Made by a program: the position numbers and the translations under genes
Notes under the pieces: generated by a model
The model's database searches: none
What the model saw: the letters and a program-made list of their open reading frames with translations, nothing else
Told to the model about the DNA's origin: nothing
Part shown: piece after piece, positions 33,335 through 44,840 of the stretch
Numbering within the stretch: position 1 is the stretch's first letter
Layout of the letters: every line of letters begins with the position of its first letter
From: Dipteris shenzhenensis
Taxonomy: Eukaryota; Polypodiophyta; Polypodiopsida; Gleicheniales
Strand: one strand, 5' to 3'
Assembly: GCA_047967505.1 (NCBI GenBank)
Contig: CM106539.1
Length of the DNA: 64,000 nucleotides

Positions 33335-35090
33335 TGTCAAAAGTGTGCAAACTTATCAAGGGAAAGTGGCTTGGTGAAGATATCTGCGACTTGTTCTTGT
33401 GTGGGACAATGTATCAAGTCGATTTCTTTACTAAGAACTTTCTCATGAACGAAGTGATAATGCACTTCAATGTGTTTTGTTCTAGCATGAAACATTGGGT
33501 TCTTTGCCAGTTGAATGCTGCTCATATTATTTGAATAGAGCACAGTAGGGTATCCAGAAAGTATCTCAATCTCTAAAAGAAGACTTTGGAACCAAATTGC
33601 TTCACATGTTGCATTGGTGGATCCTCTATACTATGCTTCGGTAAAAGACAATGCCACTATTGGTTGTTTCTTGCTTTGCCACAATGACAAAGCTGCAGAG
33701 CCAAGACTAAAGCAATATCCACTAGTGGATCTTCTATCATTTACACTTCCTGCCCAATCAGCATCTGTGTAACCATGGAAGTGTAAGTTGGATGACCTGG
33801 CATAATGCAGTCCATGATCCCATGTACCATGGTACTCTCTTCACTGCAAGGAGATGAGTCTTTTTGGGATTCTGCATGAACTGGCTAAGCACACCAACTA
33901 CATAGGATATGTCCGGCCTGGTGATAATCAAATAGATCAAGCTACCAATGAGTTGTCTATACTGTAGAGGATCTGAAGCTGAAGAAGTGTTAAGTGGTGA
34001 CAACTTGATATTGCATTCCATAAGAGTAGGGAGTGGCTTGCAGTCATGTAGATGAAATTGCTTAAGTACCTTTTGAGTGTACTTTCCCTGAGAAAGTGTG
34101 ATCCCTGTGTCATCTCTCCATATTTCTATACCAAGAAAATCATGGAGTTCTCCAATATCCTTCATGTCAAACTCTGAGGTAAGGTGACTCTTTGTTTCTG
34201 AGATGAGATGTCCATTGGAGCCGATGATGATCAAGTCATCAACATAGAGTACTACAAGAAGGATGTCTTCTGTAGTTTTTTTAATGTAAAGATATGGATA
34301 TGAATTTGATGGCTGAAAACGAGATGTCAGAAAGTGACGATGAATCCTTGCATTCCATGCACGAGGAGCTTGTTTCAAACCATAAAGTGATTTCTGCAAC
34401 CTACAGACCTTTTTTTCCATCCCAGTAATAGCATATCCTGGAGGCTGTATCATGTAGATTTCTTCATCTAGAAAACCATTGAGGAAGGCATTCTTCACAT
34501 CCATCTGGTGGATGGGCCAATCAAAGTGAGTTGCAAGAGCTATGGCTGTACTGATGGTAGTCATCTTTGCAACTAGTGCAAAGGTCTCCTCATAATGTGT
34601 GCCATACTCTTGGGCATATCCCTTGGCTACCAACCTGGCCTTGTATTTGTCAACCTCACCAGTTGAGTTGAGTTTGACTTTGTAAACCCATTTGCATCCT
34701 ATGGGATTCTTCTCTGTAGGAAGATCTATCAGGGTCCAAGTCCGATTCTTGAGAAGAGCATTGTACTCTTCATCCATTGCATGTTTCCACTCAAGGACTT
34801 GCACTGCATCTTTGAAGGATGTTGGCTCATCAAACTCCAACACTTTGGCCATGAATGCATAGTTGCTCTTGTAGGTCCACCTCTCAGGTGTCTTTCGATC
34901 ACGAGTAGATCTTCTAAGATTGGAAGTGGAGCTTTCAGGAATCTCAGTGATGACCATGGTAGTTGTTGTATCCATCATGTCAAGAACTTTTTCTTTGCCT
35001 TTACTCAAAGTGGTCACTGTGGACTGCATACTATCTGACTCTGTAGGCAAAGAAATCTGATGTATCACTAGCACTGCTGGTTGAGGTGGA
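33335..35090 (-). pseudogene. Copia reverse transcriptase and RNase H
   Basis: The frame from 35074 to 33758 is open. It holds WKHAMDEEYNALLKNRTWTL, NPIGCKWVYKVKLNSTGEVD, YKARLVAKGYAQ, DVKNAFLNGFLDEEIYM, VCRLQKSLYGLKQAPRAW and VVLYVDDLIII (catalytic YVDD), then RQLIGSLIYL. A frameshift near 33830 moves the RNase H into another frame (GYTDADWAGS, RRSTSGYCFSLGS), where one TAG stop occurs after LSFTEA. The segment ends near 33337 with HCPTQEQVADIFTKPLS, the normal end of copia pol. RT motifs are all kept; RNase H is broken. Confidence 0.9.
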
Positions 35091-35109
35091 GTAAGAATTG
35101 TAGTTGGAC

Positions 35110-36010
35110 TGCTATTTGCAAAGGCATTTTACTCTGTGGACTTGTATTCACCTCCATTGTCATAACGGAAAATCTTTAGGTTCTTTGCCGGTTTGCTTTT
35201 CTACCAAGGCTTTGAAGTCTTCGAAGGTGTTGAATGCATCAAACTTCTATTTCAAGAAGTAGATCCAAGTCTTCTTTGAGTAATCATCGATGAAGTCATG
35301 AAGTACAAAGACTTGCCAAGAGACGGTATAGTAGCCAGACCTTATAGATCTGAATGGATGATCTGAAGAACATCGATACTTCGAGTCAAAGATGTTGGAA
35401 AGGGCTATCTGTGTTGCATACCCATGCAACAAGCCTCACATACATCTTTTTGAAAGTACAACTGTGGAAGCCCCTATACCATGTTTGTCTTTTTGAGGGC
35501 TACAAGGCTTCTGAAGTTGAGGTGACCATACTTCTCAAGGACCATAATTACTCAAAAAAGTGTAGCTTAAGCTCTAGGAAGCGGATTCCTGAGCTTTTTG
35601 AAGCAAATCGAAGGTGGCATCTTGATTCTGCTGATGAGCTGCTAGGGGTCTCTGGATCGGAATGGCAGAAGAAAGCTTGAACATTCTTCCAATCTTAACA
35701 CCCTGAGCAATGATGCATTCGGGACTCTTGAGCTCTCTCATGGTACATCCATACGTGTTGAAGACGACTTCCATGTCAGTCTCAGTTATCTGTCCAATAG
35801 AGAGAAGGTTCTGTGCCATTGTGGGGACCTAGAACGCATCTCCAATCCTCCCTATAGTGCCTGCATTACTGTGCAAGGGTATGTTGTCAATCCCTTCAAT
35901 TTTGTGGGGTGTGCCCCCATCATCATGTTCTCTTTTGGATTCTGATTGGGACAGAGATCAAAGAACCATTCTTTCTCACGTGTCATCTGATTGCTTGCAC
36001 TAGAGTCAAA
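35110..36010 (-). pseudogene. Copia protease, pre-integrase and truncated integrase
   Basis: Protease begins WWFDSSASNQMT, where the catalytic DSG is DSS. Pre-integrase segments include YGHLNFRSLVALKK and KDVCEACCMG, with stops and a frameshift between. The integrase core starts and shows FIDDYSKKTWIYFLK and FDAFNTFEDFKALVEKQTG, then a decayed DNGGEY-like site. Directly after this the sequence jumps to the linker before RT, so the rest of the catalytic core and the integrase C-terminal domain (several hundred bp in normal copia elements) are missing. Confidence 0.8.
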
Positions 36011-36019
36011 CCACCATGT

Positions 36020-37185
36020 GTCCTCATCCTTCTGAATTGTGATGTAGACTGCGATATGAGAACTTTATGTTGACAGTCCTGAGAGTTGTCTTCATCGTAG
36101 GCATAGTGGGCGGATTGCCATTGATGATGGTTTCCTCGATGAGGGTTGTGAGACCTGTTTGACTGGCCTGCATTACCTAAGTCCCTTTGTTTCTTTCTGC
36201 ATTCTGGTTCCCAATGGCCTAGGATGCCATAATAGTTGCAATTTCCCTCACATCTAGGAGTACTTCCTTGATTTCCTCCTCTTCCAGAGTTACCTCTACC
36301 TCTGGGATTCCATGTCCCCCTTTGAGTGGGTGGACTGAGTCGATGAAGATGGAGATTGTCTACCTTGGTACTGACCTCTACCTTGATTGCTAGAGTGTCC
36401 GAAATTCTTACTTTTTCCCTTGTCTGATCCTCTTGTACCTCCTCTTGCTGTGAATGCAATGTCATGATTCTTCGAATCTGTTTTGAGACCACATCTCAAT
36501 TGCTCTTGCATGGGCATGTCTGACATGAGTTGAAATGTTGGAGGTGCATCTCGAGTGACTAATGCAGTCACAAACTGCCCATAATCTGATCCAAGTCCAT
36601 TGATGGCAAGTTGGACTAGTCTTTCTTCTTTGACCTCATGTCCCAATGATGTGAGCTGATCAGCAAGGTCCTTCAATCTTAGTAAGTCAAGACCTGATTC
36701 ATTTGGAAGCATTAGAGTCTTGTTGAGCTGATTCTCTAACAAGAGAATATGTGACATGTTTGGCATTGTACCTCCTTTCCAAAGCTTTCCAAGAAAGTAC
36801 AACTAAAGTCTTGCCCATGAAGAAGAGGGATCATCATATCTTTTACATTGAAGTTGATGATATTCAAGGCAAGTCGAGCCTTGGTATCCCACTCTTTCTG
36901 TGTCTTGGTGAGCTCTAGTTGTTGATTTGCCATAAGAGGAGTTGTCGAAGTCGGCTCGGGTCTCTTTTCATCTTCTATGACTATGTCCCACAAGTTCTTC
37001 AACTAAAAACTGTTCAGCATTTTGAACTTCCAATTGACATAGTTGTTATCATCAAGCTTGATCAAGAAATACGACATCATCATGAGTTTTTGCCATGGTG
37101 CACCAAAAATCAAATCCTGTATACAAATAGCAACCAAGTGCCGGTGATAGCTAGAGGATTTACAAGGTTTGTATAAGTGGTGCAA
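36020..37185 (-). pseudogene. Copia gag, frameshifted
   Basis: The N-terminal part has MMSYFLIKLDDNNYVNWKFK followed by a TAG stop, then LWDIVIEDEKRPEP, QKEWDTKARLALNIINFNV and a frameshift near 36780. LVQLAINGLGSDYGQFVTAL and a Gly/Arg/Ser-rich region follow. After another shift comes the zinc knuckle CNYYGILGHWEPEC, where the second Cys of CX2CX4HX4C is Tyr. The order is that of a normal copia gag; it cannot make a full protein. Confidence 0.85.
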
Positions 37186-37189
37186 AAAC

Positions 37190-39350
37190 CAAATGCCTTG
37201 AAAATAGTCAACTAGTGACTTTACAATGTGGCAAGTGCGTGCAAAGGTGCAAGTGTCCTGAATTAGGAACCCAAACTGCCAAGTGACTCAACAAGAGTGA
37301 ATCAGCCCTCTGTCAAGGAATGAAACAGGTGTCGGTATGTGTGAGATGAATGTCGATGAGAGGTTCTGTAGGGACTGACACCATTCGGAAACTAATCGGG
37401 AATTTTTTGGGCAGGGCTTCAGATTGGCTTTTGTGGATTATCTCCTCTAAGGTAGCTAGTCCTATAACTAGTCTACATGTCAAATGATATGAAAAAGCAA
37501 CAAAATAGATTTTATCTTCATTAGGTTTGTGCTGGGTTTGGAGAGGATGCAATCTGGTCAAGAGTGGTGCCTATGGAGAGGTTTCTGTAAATACTGCAAA
37601 CTAAAAATCCCAAAAGTCAAAACTGATGTAAGAGGTGCATAGAGCATGATCTGGTGAGAGATTTTGGTTTTTGGAGCGTCTCCAAATTTCACTTGGATTG
37701 AAAGATAGAGCCCACGGAAGAATATGACCTCAAGGGTGCTCAAAAATGCATTGATGATGTGGCTTGTGTGTGCATATGCTGGAGCACACAGTGTGCCTGT
37801 GAAGCACACTTGCTGAGGTGGCACAATGGGCTAGCACTGCCACATGTCAGGTGAGGTGGCAGTAGTGATGTGGCTTACTGGACCTGAGTTAGAAAAGCTT
37901 TAGTCAACCCAAGCCATGGTTAGTTGACCATGATAATGTAGCCATGGTTAGGGTTAACTCTGGTTAAGGCTAACCAACCTTAGGAGGATAAGCCTAACCT
38001 CTGGTTAACTTAAGCTAACCCAAGTGAAGGCCTAATTGCTACCACGTGGCAGCTAGTGGTGAGGTGAGAGAATGTAGAGAGAGAATAGAGAGAAGAGTTA
38101 TGGCTCTCTGACGTCCACGGCGAGAAGGCAACGGAGTTGCGTGTTGATGAGCGTAAACGTTGGGAGCTGTTGAAGCCATCAAAGCTTGCTATAGTGCTTT
38201 TTTGGTTGTGGCGGGAGGTTTTGTTCTGCTCTAAGGCTCATGCGCTGAATGGAGACCGTGGCACTAGACCTAGAGGCACGTCGCATGGGCATTTGCTCGT
38301 AAGTTGAAGGTGGAGGAGCGTGGTAGAGGTTGCGCTATGGAGCGCTCGACTGTAGCATATTGTTGGAGTTACTCGTATGGCGGAGGCGCTGTGGCAAGGC
38401 TGCGTTGTGTGCCATTCGTTGCCATTCGTTCGCCAAAGTTGGTCGGCCACGCCTTCAAGGTCGTTAGAGCGCTGTAGAGTAGCTCGAGAGCAGGACGAAG
38501 GATGCGATGTTGAAGCCTGGGTGCTTGCTTGTCGAAGGAGCCAGTGCTATGGGTGGTCGCCTCTACAGTCCGAGCTGTGATGGAGTAGCCTGTCGTCGAG
38601 ACTTGAAGCTTGTGCGTTTGAGGCAGGGACTTTGCTAGAGAAGCTGCCGAGTCACAGGCTATAGAGTTGTTGCGAGAGGACGTTGTTCATGAGTCGCCTT
38701 TGCTGGAGCCTGTGGGTTGATGGCACATTCTGTGCGCTGAGCATTGTGGAGGCTTTGGAGGTCGGCGAAGACTTTGTTGATGAAGTTGCATGGCTGTGGA
38801 AGGCTTAGGTGCCGTGAAGGAGCTACCGGTGGTTGCTACAGCTTGTTGAAGGAGCCGCTATTGGAGTGGGTTGGCCAGCTTGCAGCCGTTGAATCCATTG
38901 GAGCTAGAGAGTCGAGCAAGGAGCGAGTCGAGTTGGCTCTATGGTTGGAGCTGCTGGTAGTGAACGAGCCAAGAAACCTCACTATAGTGTCTCTCTGTTC
39001 CTCATAATATAGGGAGGCATCTCAGAGTGACAATCTCTCTCTCTCAGCACGAGAACCTATTCTCACACATCTCTCAACACTCATGAAATGGACCTCTCAA
39101 GGACCATAATTACTCAAAAAAGTGTAGCTGAAGCTCTAGGAAGCAGATTCCTGAGCTTTCTGAAGCAAATCAAAGGTGGAGAAGAGCTCTACGATAAGAG
39201 ATGAAGATGGAATGAAGGTGTCTCGGAAGGAGGGCTTATGGCTTGATGGAGCAAGGGCTTACGCCTTGATGAAGCAAGAGCTTTCACTCTCTCTCACGGA
39301 AATCTCTCTCAATGGAAGGAGGGCTTCACACTCATGAAGGGAGTGAAGCA
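37190..39350 (-). other. Unusually long copia leader of unknown content
   Basis: About 2.1 kb lies between the primer-binding site and gag. The part at 38100-39000 is clearly GC-richer than the rest and has several short open frames with no recognised motif. 37860-38060 is rich in GGTTAA/TTAACC. An 84-bp block (39097-39180) duplicates part of the pol gene. This could be captured host sequence, but I cannot name a donor. Confidence 0.5.
39097..39180. repeat. 84-bp copy of the pre-integrase region in the leader
   Basis: The sequence starting CTCAAGGACCATAATTACTC is nearly identical to 35534-35617 in pol of the same element, in the same orientation. Because the pol copy overlaps conserved pre-integrase coding sequence, pol is the likely source and the leader the recipient. 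Confidence 0.85.
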
Positions 39351-39368
39351 CCATCGGCTCTGATACCA
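39351..39368 (-). other. Primer-binding site (initiator Met tRNA)
   Basis: On the minus strand TGGTATCAGAGCCGATGG directly follows the LTR terminal CA. TGGTATCAGAGC is the standard plant copia PBS complementary to the 3' end of initiator methionine tRNA. Confidence 0.95.
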
Positions 39369-39542
39369 TGATGACGGAAATGACAGAGAGGGAGAGAGAG
39401 GAGTGAACACAAGATACTAACTGTACACTAACTGTATTCCAAGGAAAATAGGAATATATACATGGACACCTTAGGGTTAGGGTTAGGATTAGGGTTTGTC
39501 CCATAACCCTTATGGTGCAATTTACACATGCCATTCTCAACA
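39369..39542 (-). repeat. 5' LTR of the copia element
   Basis: 174 bp; starts (minus strand) TGTTGAGAATGGCATGTG and ends CATCA. Includes the telomere-like TTAGGGTTAGGGTTAGGATT. Its outer edge abuts the OTU-like array, with AGTTT as the adjoining 5-mer. Confidence 0.92.
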
Positions 39543-39579
39543 AGTTTTAGTTGAATTTGTTAATGTTGACTTGATTTGG

Positions 39580-41740
39580 ACAACGGGTTTAAAATGAGGT
39601 ACATGTGAAGGATTGTCATTGTATACAATGTGTAGTGGAGCTACACTAAAACATCGGCCATGTTTGATATAAACTTGTTTATTTAACAATGACCATACAT
39701 AGATTGGCCTTTGCAAAAAACACAATGCCCATTAAATAGCAAACTCATCCCTCCAAAGACCATTCTATTTGATGATTTGATCATATGAGTTAAATACTCA
39801 TCAAAGCTTTGTATGTCATGCAGTGTTTGAAGAAAACTTGGCGGTAGGTGTGTTTGTGCAAGCACTCCATTGCTTGTTCTTAATTATTATGCAAGCAAGT
39901 AAGAAATTAATGTACTTTCTTTTCAAAGTTTCTCCAATGTTATCTTATCTCAACTAAATATTTTACTGTATCAAATAAACAATCAACAGCTGTGTTTTTA
40001 TAAGTTCTCACATGATATAAAATTTTTAAATATAGCACATCCTCAATTTTTTCACCTTGATGTGACTAACTGGTTGCATTGGTTGATGAATTAAAATTTG
40101 TTGTGCTGCTTTTGATGTCATTTTTGATTGCGAGGCTAATATTTGCAAGTGAAGTAGGTGCTTCCTTAGTTTCAACAATGGGCTCAAAGTGAAATGCATG
40201 AGATGGATTGTCATGATATAGAATTTTCACTAGCGATGGATTAAAATGATTACCATACTTGATATAAACTCTTTGTGCAACAGTGACCATACATAAATGG
40301 TTTTTATAGAAATGATGATGCCCATAAAATAGTGAAATGGTCTCCCCATAGACCATTTTGCATTGCTGATTTGCTCATACAAGCTCATAGATCCTACATG
40401 TAGAGTCTACAAAAACTCCAATGAACTATTGTTTCTCGCACTACTTGGATGTCAATTGTGTACTTTATTGTGTCAAATAAGCAATCACCAGGAATGTATG
40501 TATAAGTTGTTACATGATGCAGATGTTATTCATGTAGCACATCATCAATTGTTTGTTTCTAATTGATTTTTTATTTTGTTGATGGATCTGGTGTCATATT
40601 GGTCACTACAACTTCATCTTCAATTACAAGATTGGTATTTGCAATTACGAGCTTAATGTGAAGTATGATTTTTTCATTTGAATTCATTTTAAAAATAGGC
40701 TCAAAGTGAGGCACATGCAAAGGGTAGTCATCATATAGTATTTGCAATGCCTCTGCAACGAAGTTTTCCTCATGTTTTACACAAATTCTCTTATTGAGGA
40801 TGACCATATGTAGAGTGGCTTCTTCAAGAATTATGATATCCACATGGCAATGAAATTATCTCCCCAAACTCCACCCATTGTTGCTGATTTTCTCATGCAA
40901 GCCAAGTATTCTTCATAGCTTTACACATGATGTAGACTCTTCAAAAAATCTATATGTAAATATGCCTTGGAGCATTCGATTTCATTTTTGTCATTATTGT
41001 GCAAGAAAATATAGAATTTTTGCATTGCAGATACTTGTATCTCTTCAGATGTTAATTAAAATCCCTATTGAGTACTTTACTATATCAAATCATCAATCGC
41101 CCAGAGTGTATTTGTAATTATTAATGCGACACAAGCCTTGATCACATAGCTCAATATCAATTATCTCATCTTGGTGAATGCCTTACTTAGTTGGTTGATC
41201 TATGTATGCTTTGGCGACACTACATTAACCTTTAGTTAAAAGATTTGAATGTGTATTACATGGCATCTGAAATTGAGACAGTGCACTTATTTTAATATTG
41301 GTTCAAAATGAGGAGCATGTTCAAGAGTATCATCATATAAAAGTTGCAATGGGGATCTTACATATATTTTTCTCCAAATTGCAAGTACGCCTTGTTTATA
41401 AATGACCACACATATATTGTTTCCTAAAGAAGCTTAGAAATATTTAAAATAGCACAATGATCACCTTGAAAACCCCCATCGACTATTGAAATGCCCATTC
41501 ATGCAAAGTATTCATTATGAGTATACACCCCATGTTGTTCATATATAAAATCCAAAGGTAGACATGTTTGCAAGAAATCTATTGCTTTGTCATCATTAGT
41601 ACACAAAGCTCTCAATTGCTACACCGTGAAATCCTTTAGATGTTATGGGTCCATGCATCAAATATACTACTGTATCAAATAAGCAATCACCTACTGTGTA
41701 CTCATAATTGCTTACATGACATATCCCTTGTTGATCCAAT
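39580..41740 (-). pseudogene. Four tandem OTU-like cysteine protease domains, decayed
   Basis: On the minus strand four diverged units follow each other. Each starts with a catalytic-Cys-like box: TVGDCLFDTVVY (near 41680), a mutated one with stops (near 41090), IPGDCLFDTIKY (near 40480) and AVDCLFDTVKY (near 39976). Mid-unit come a YEEYLA/FDEYLT segment and WGDNF/WGDHF, then KPLYMVIL / IYVWSLLNK, YIKYG/VKHEE, LQILYDDYPLH and HFEPI. GDCLF near the start, WGG in the middle and a terminal aromatic-containing His motif is the order of OTU deubiquitinase domains, so OTU-like is my reading. Frameshifts and stops fall in every unit. Spacing of units is about 500-610 bp. I cannot tell whether it came from a host gene or a transposon. 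Confidence 0.55.
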
Positions 41741-42084
41741 ACATCGTTAACAATCAACATTTTTTTACTCAATGAAATGTTTTTTTTGCTCTCTTTTCTC
41801 TCTTTTTTCCAATCCCCACTCCCCCTTTTCTTTTACAAACTTTAGAAAAGAAGAAACTCTAAGCAACAAAAAACTTCAAAGAAAATACGCTTTTTACTTT
41901 TTGGGGGGGATTTTGTTTTTGTTCTTTTTCTCTTTGCAAAGTAGCTTTTCCACTTGTAGCTTTGTTTAGATAGTATGTTTGTAAACAAGTTTTTTTAATT
42001 GTATATGAACTTGCAAAATAGCTTTATTAAGCAGTGTGTGAATAGTGAGCTTGGCATTAGTGTCATTACAATGAATGAGAGTTT

Positions 42085-42775
42085 CTCAAGAATGGAGTTG
42101 GTGCCAATCTTCATGTGACTAACACAAGTGAGTGCCATTCTCCACAAATTCACATGGAGAATGGCACCGGTGCCATTCTAACCCATGTGAGTTTGAGGAG
42201 AATGGCAATTGTGCCATTCTCCATGTGACTGACACCAATGAGCTTGACATTAGTACCATTTTCCTGAACTCACATGGAGAATGGCACTGGCACCAGTACC
42301 ATTCTCCATGTGATAGTGCCATTGTCAATGTGATAGTGCCATTATCCATGTGATAGTGTCATTCTCCATGTGATAGTTCTAATTACAATCAATGAGAGTT
42401 TTAAGAGGATGGCACTAGTGCCAATCTTCATGTGACTGACACCAGTGAGATTGGCACCGGTGTCATTGTTCAAGTCCTCAAATGAGATTGGTACAACTAC
42501 CAATCTAATTGAGATTGTGGAGAATGGCATTGGTGCCATTTAGATGAGACTAGTGCCATTCTCCACAAACTCACATGGAGTTTGGCACAAGTGCCATTGT
42601 AATCCATATGAGTTTGTGGAGCATGGCACTCATGCCAATATCCATATGAATGACACCAGCAAGATTGGAACCAATGCCATTCTCTACAACATTACATGGA
42701 GAATGGCACTGGTGCCAATATCCATGTGAGTTTGTGGAGAATGGCCTTGATGCAAATCTCAATGTGATAGTCCAA
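42085..42775. repeat. GTGCCATTCTCCATGTGA repeat field with both orientations
   Basis: Roughly twenty copies of a word related to GTGCCATTCTCCATGTGA or its reverse complement (TCACATGGAGAATGGCAC) fill about 690 bp, often as head-to-head pairs that could form stems. Spacing is about 25-45 bp. Open frames on both strands (for example with NSHGEWH) result from the repeat. Confidence 0.85.
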
Positions 42776-42789
42776 TGGACAAACAGCTT

Positions 42790-44840
42790 GCATAGCACCT
42801 TTATCTCTGCTAATAGAAACAACTCACTTTGTACCCTTCTCCCCCATTTGTCAGTCGGGCTTTGAAATGTGACAAGGCCTTGGATTGTCATACTTACATT
42901 AGGAATGTCATATAGAGGAATTCCATATAGGCCTATACCATAGAATACATGGAGCTATTCATGAACCTCAACAACCTAAAGCTCAGCTCTGGGCTTCACT
43001 ACATGCAGCTCCATTGCATGCAATCTTGAGCGCTATTTATATATTAAAAAAAAATTGGGTGCAAAAGTAGAAATCTCATTGTCCAAAATGTCCACGACCA
43101 CATGTTTAGAACATCGCTTCCTACACAACACATATTTATTGCATTGTGCCCTTGCAATCTGCCAATCCCATATGTATGAGGGTTTGTTCAATGCCTTGTA
43201 ACACTCAATATTGGCCTCTAGGAGCACAACATCAACATCATGGTTTGACCTTGCATTTACACATTTAAACACACTCACAAACAACTGGATGTAGTGCAAA
43301 TCATGCAACAACTATGTCTATGCTTCATTATCTTGTGCATTACTATTTGATTGAAGAATTTTCAAAACTAAATTGATGAAACTTTGACCATATTGCATTC
43401 CAAAAAAGAAATTAGGAAATGGTAAAAGAATTTTTCTTTATATTGAATTTGCCATCTTTAAGCAAAGAAGTAGTACAAGAGTGTCGAATCCATCAAGTAG
43501 TCCAAGCTCCGAGGTCAGGGTGGTCTACTTACGTGCCACCATCCAATAAAAACTATGTGTTAGAACATCATAGTCTCAATTGGGTAAGTAGGTAATGGCT
43601 ATATTCCCTGGCATGTTATTGCTTTACCTAGGAACAACGACAACCGTCTAAATTCACAACTAAATTTTTGAAAATACCATGCCATATGTACAATTGGTGT
43701 CACAAATCTAGCATAAAAGGGAATCATCCACCACTATAGTGTGTGAGATAATAAGGGGGGTAGTCCTCCCCACCCTTACAAGAAAACAATCAAATGGGGG
43801 GTAATCCACACCCTTAGGTTAGACCATCTTAACAATTAACCAAGACATCAATCAAGGAGGGTAGACCACATCCTTAACCAAGACAGTTATTTTAGTCAAA
43901 TAAATACAAAGGAATAGTCAAGGGGGGTATTCCACACCCTTAGAAAAATTCAACCTACATTACCAAAATCAAATGACAAAAGAAATGAACATAAAAAACT
44001 TTTTTACAACTATAACCAAAAGGAGAGAGAGTGAAATTTTCTTTTAATTTTATTGTTCAAGAAATGAGTCAAGTGGAGAACATGCAATGGTTGGAATCTT
44101 GACTCTGGACTCTTGAAGTGCGAGTAACAGATGTGGAGCTTGTTGTGGAGAATGCCCACAATCTTCATGAATAAAGGCTCTAGAATCTCCGGGTTCAAAA
44201 ATAACTGCAAAAGAGGATTACCAAAAAGCGAGCAAGGAAAAGTGAGCGAACCAAAAAAAGCGAGCAAGAAAAAGTGAGCGAGCCAAAAAAAACAATCAAA
44301 ACAAAACAATAATAGATTGATAAATCCTTATTTTAGCAACTAGCTAAGTTCTTCAAAATTCCATGAGAGTTGGACCTATGTCATTGCCAAGGAATCATTA
44401 GTAAAGATGCAGCCTATCTTTGTTTACTTTTACTCATTCAATTCTTTGTAATCCTCCATAATGAAGTTTTCTCTTTCCACCAACATAAGTGAGATCACCA
44501 CTGAAATCTTCCACACAAGTCAAAAGTTTCGTAGGACTTCTTGAATGGATTAGTCCACATTACATGCATGCGCAAATGCTTGGTCTTTGAAACTCTTTTC
44601 ACTCTTGGAACAAAACCCATGTTTTTCTGTTTGGCAAAAAAACCCTCCCTAATGAATCACTCTTACATCCCACCAATCTAACAAAATCTAAAGAGTAAGT
44701 ACATACCTTTTTTGAATTGAATTAAACTCCAAAATAAATTAATCTTTGCTTATAGAAATCAATAATAGAAGCCAAAATAGACAACATATTGACATGGTCC
44801 CTATTAGGTAAACTTTCCTCAAGAAATCGGCTAATTTTTT
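42790..44840. other. No gene recognised; minor repeats
   Basis: Non-coding by eye. At 43755-43945 the phrase GGGGGGTA-TCCACACCCTTA recurs about four times. At 44225-44300 AAAAAGCGAGCAAG / AAAGTGAGCGA alternate four times. No coding family recognised. Confidence 0.35.

Larger units (their letters stand above)
32943..39542 (-). mobile_element. Ty1/copia retrotransposon, 6.6 kb, defective
   Basis: Both LTRs are present (32943-33110 and 39369-39542), about 170 bp each and roughly 90% alike, starting TGTTGAGAATGG and ending in CA on the minus strand. A primer-binding site directly follows the 5' LTR and a purine tract precedes the 3' LTR. Flanking 5-mers are AGTTC and AGTTT, a near-match target duplication. 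Internal order on the minus strand is leader, gag, protease, pre-integrase/integrase, RT and RNase H. LTR divergence, frameshifts, stops and a large integrase deletion show it is old and immobile by itself. It sits directly against the OTU-like array. Confidence 0.92.
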
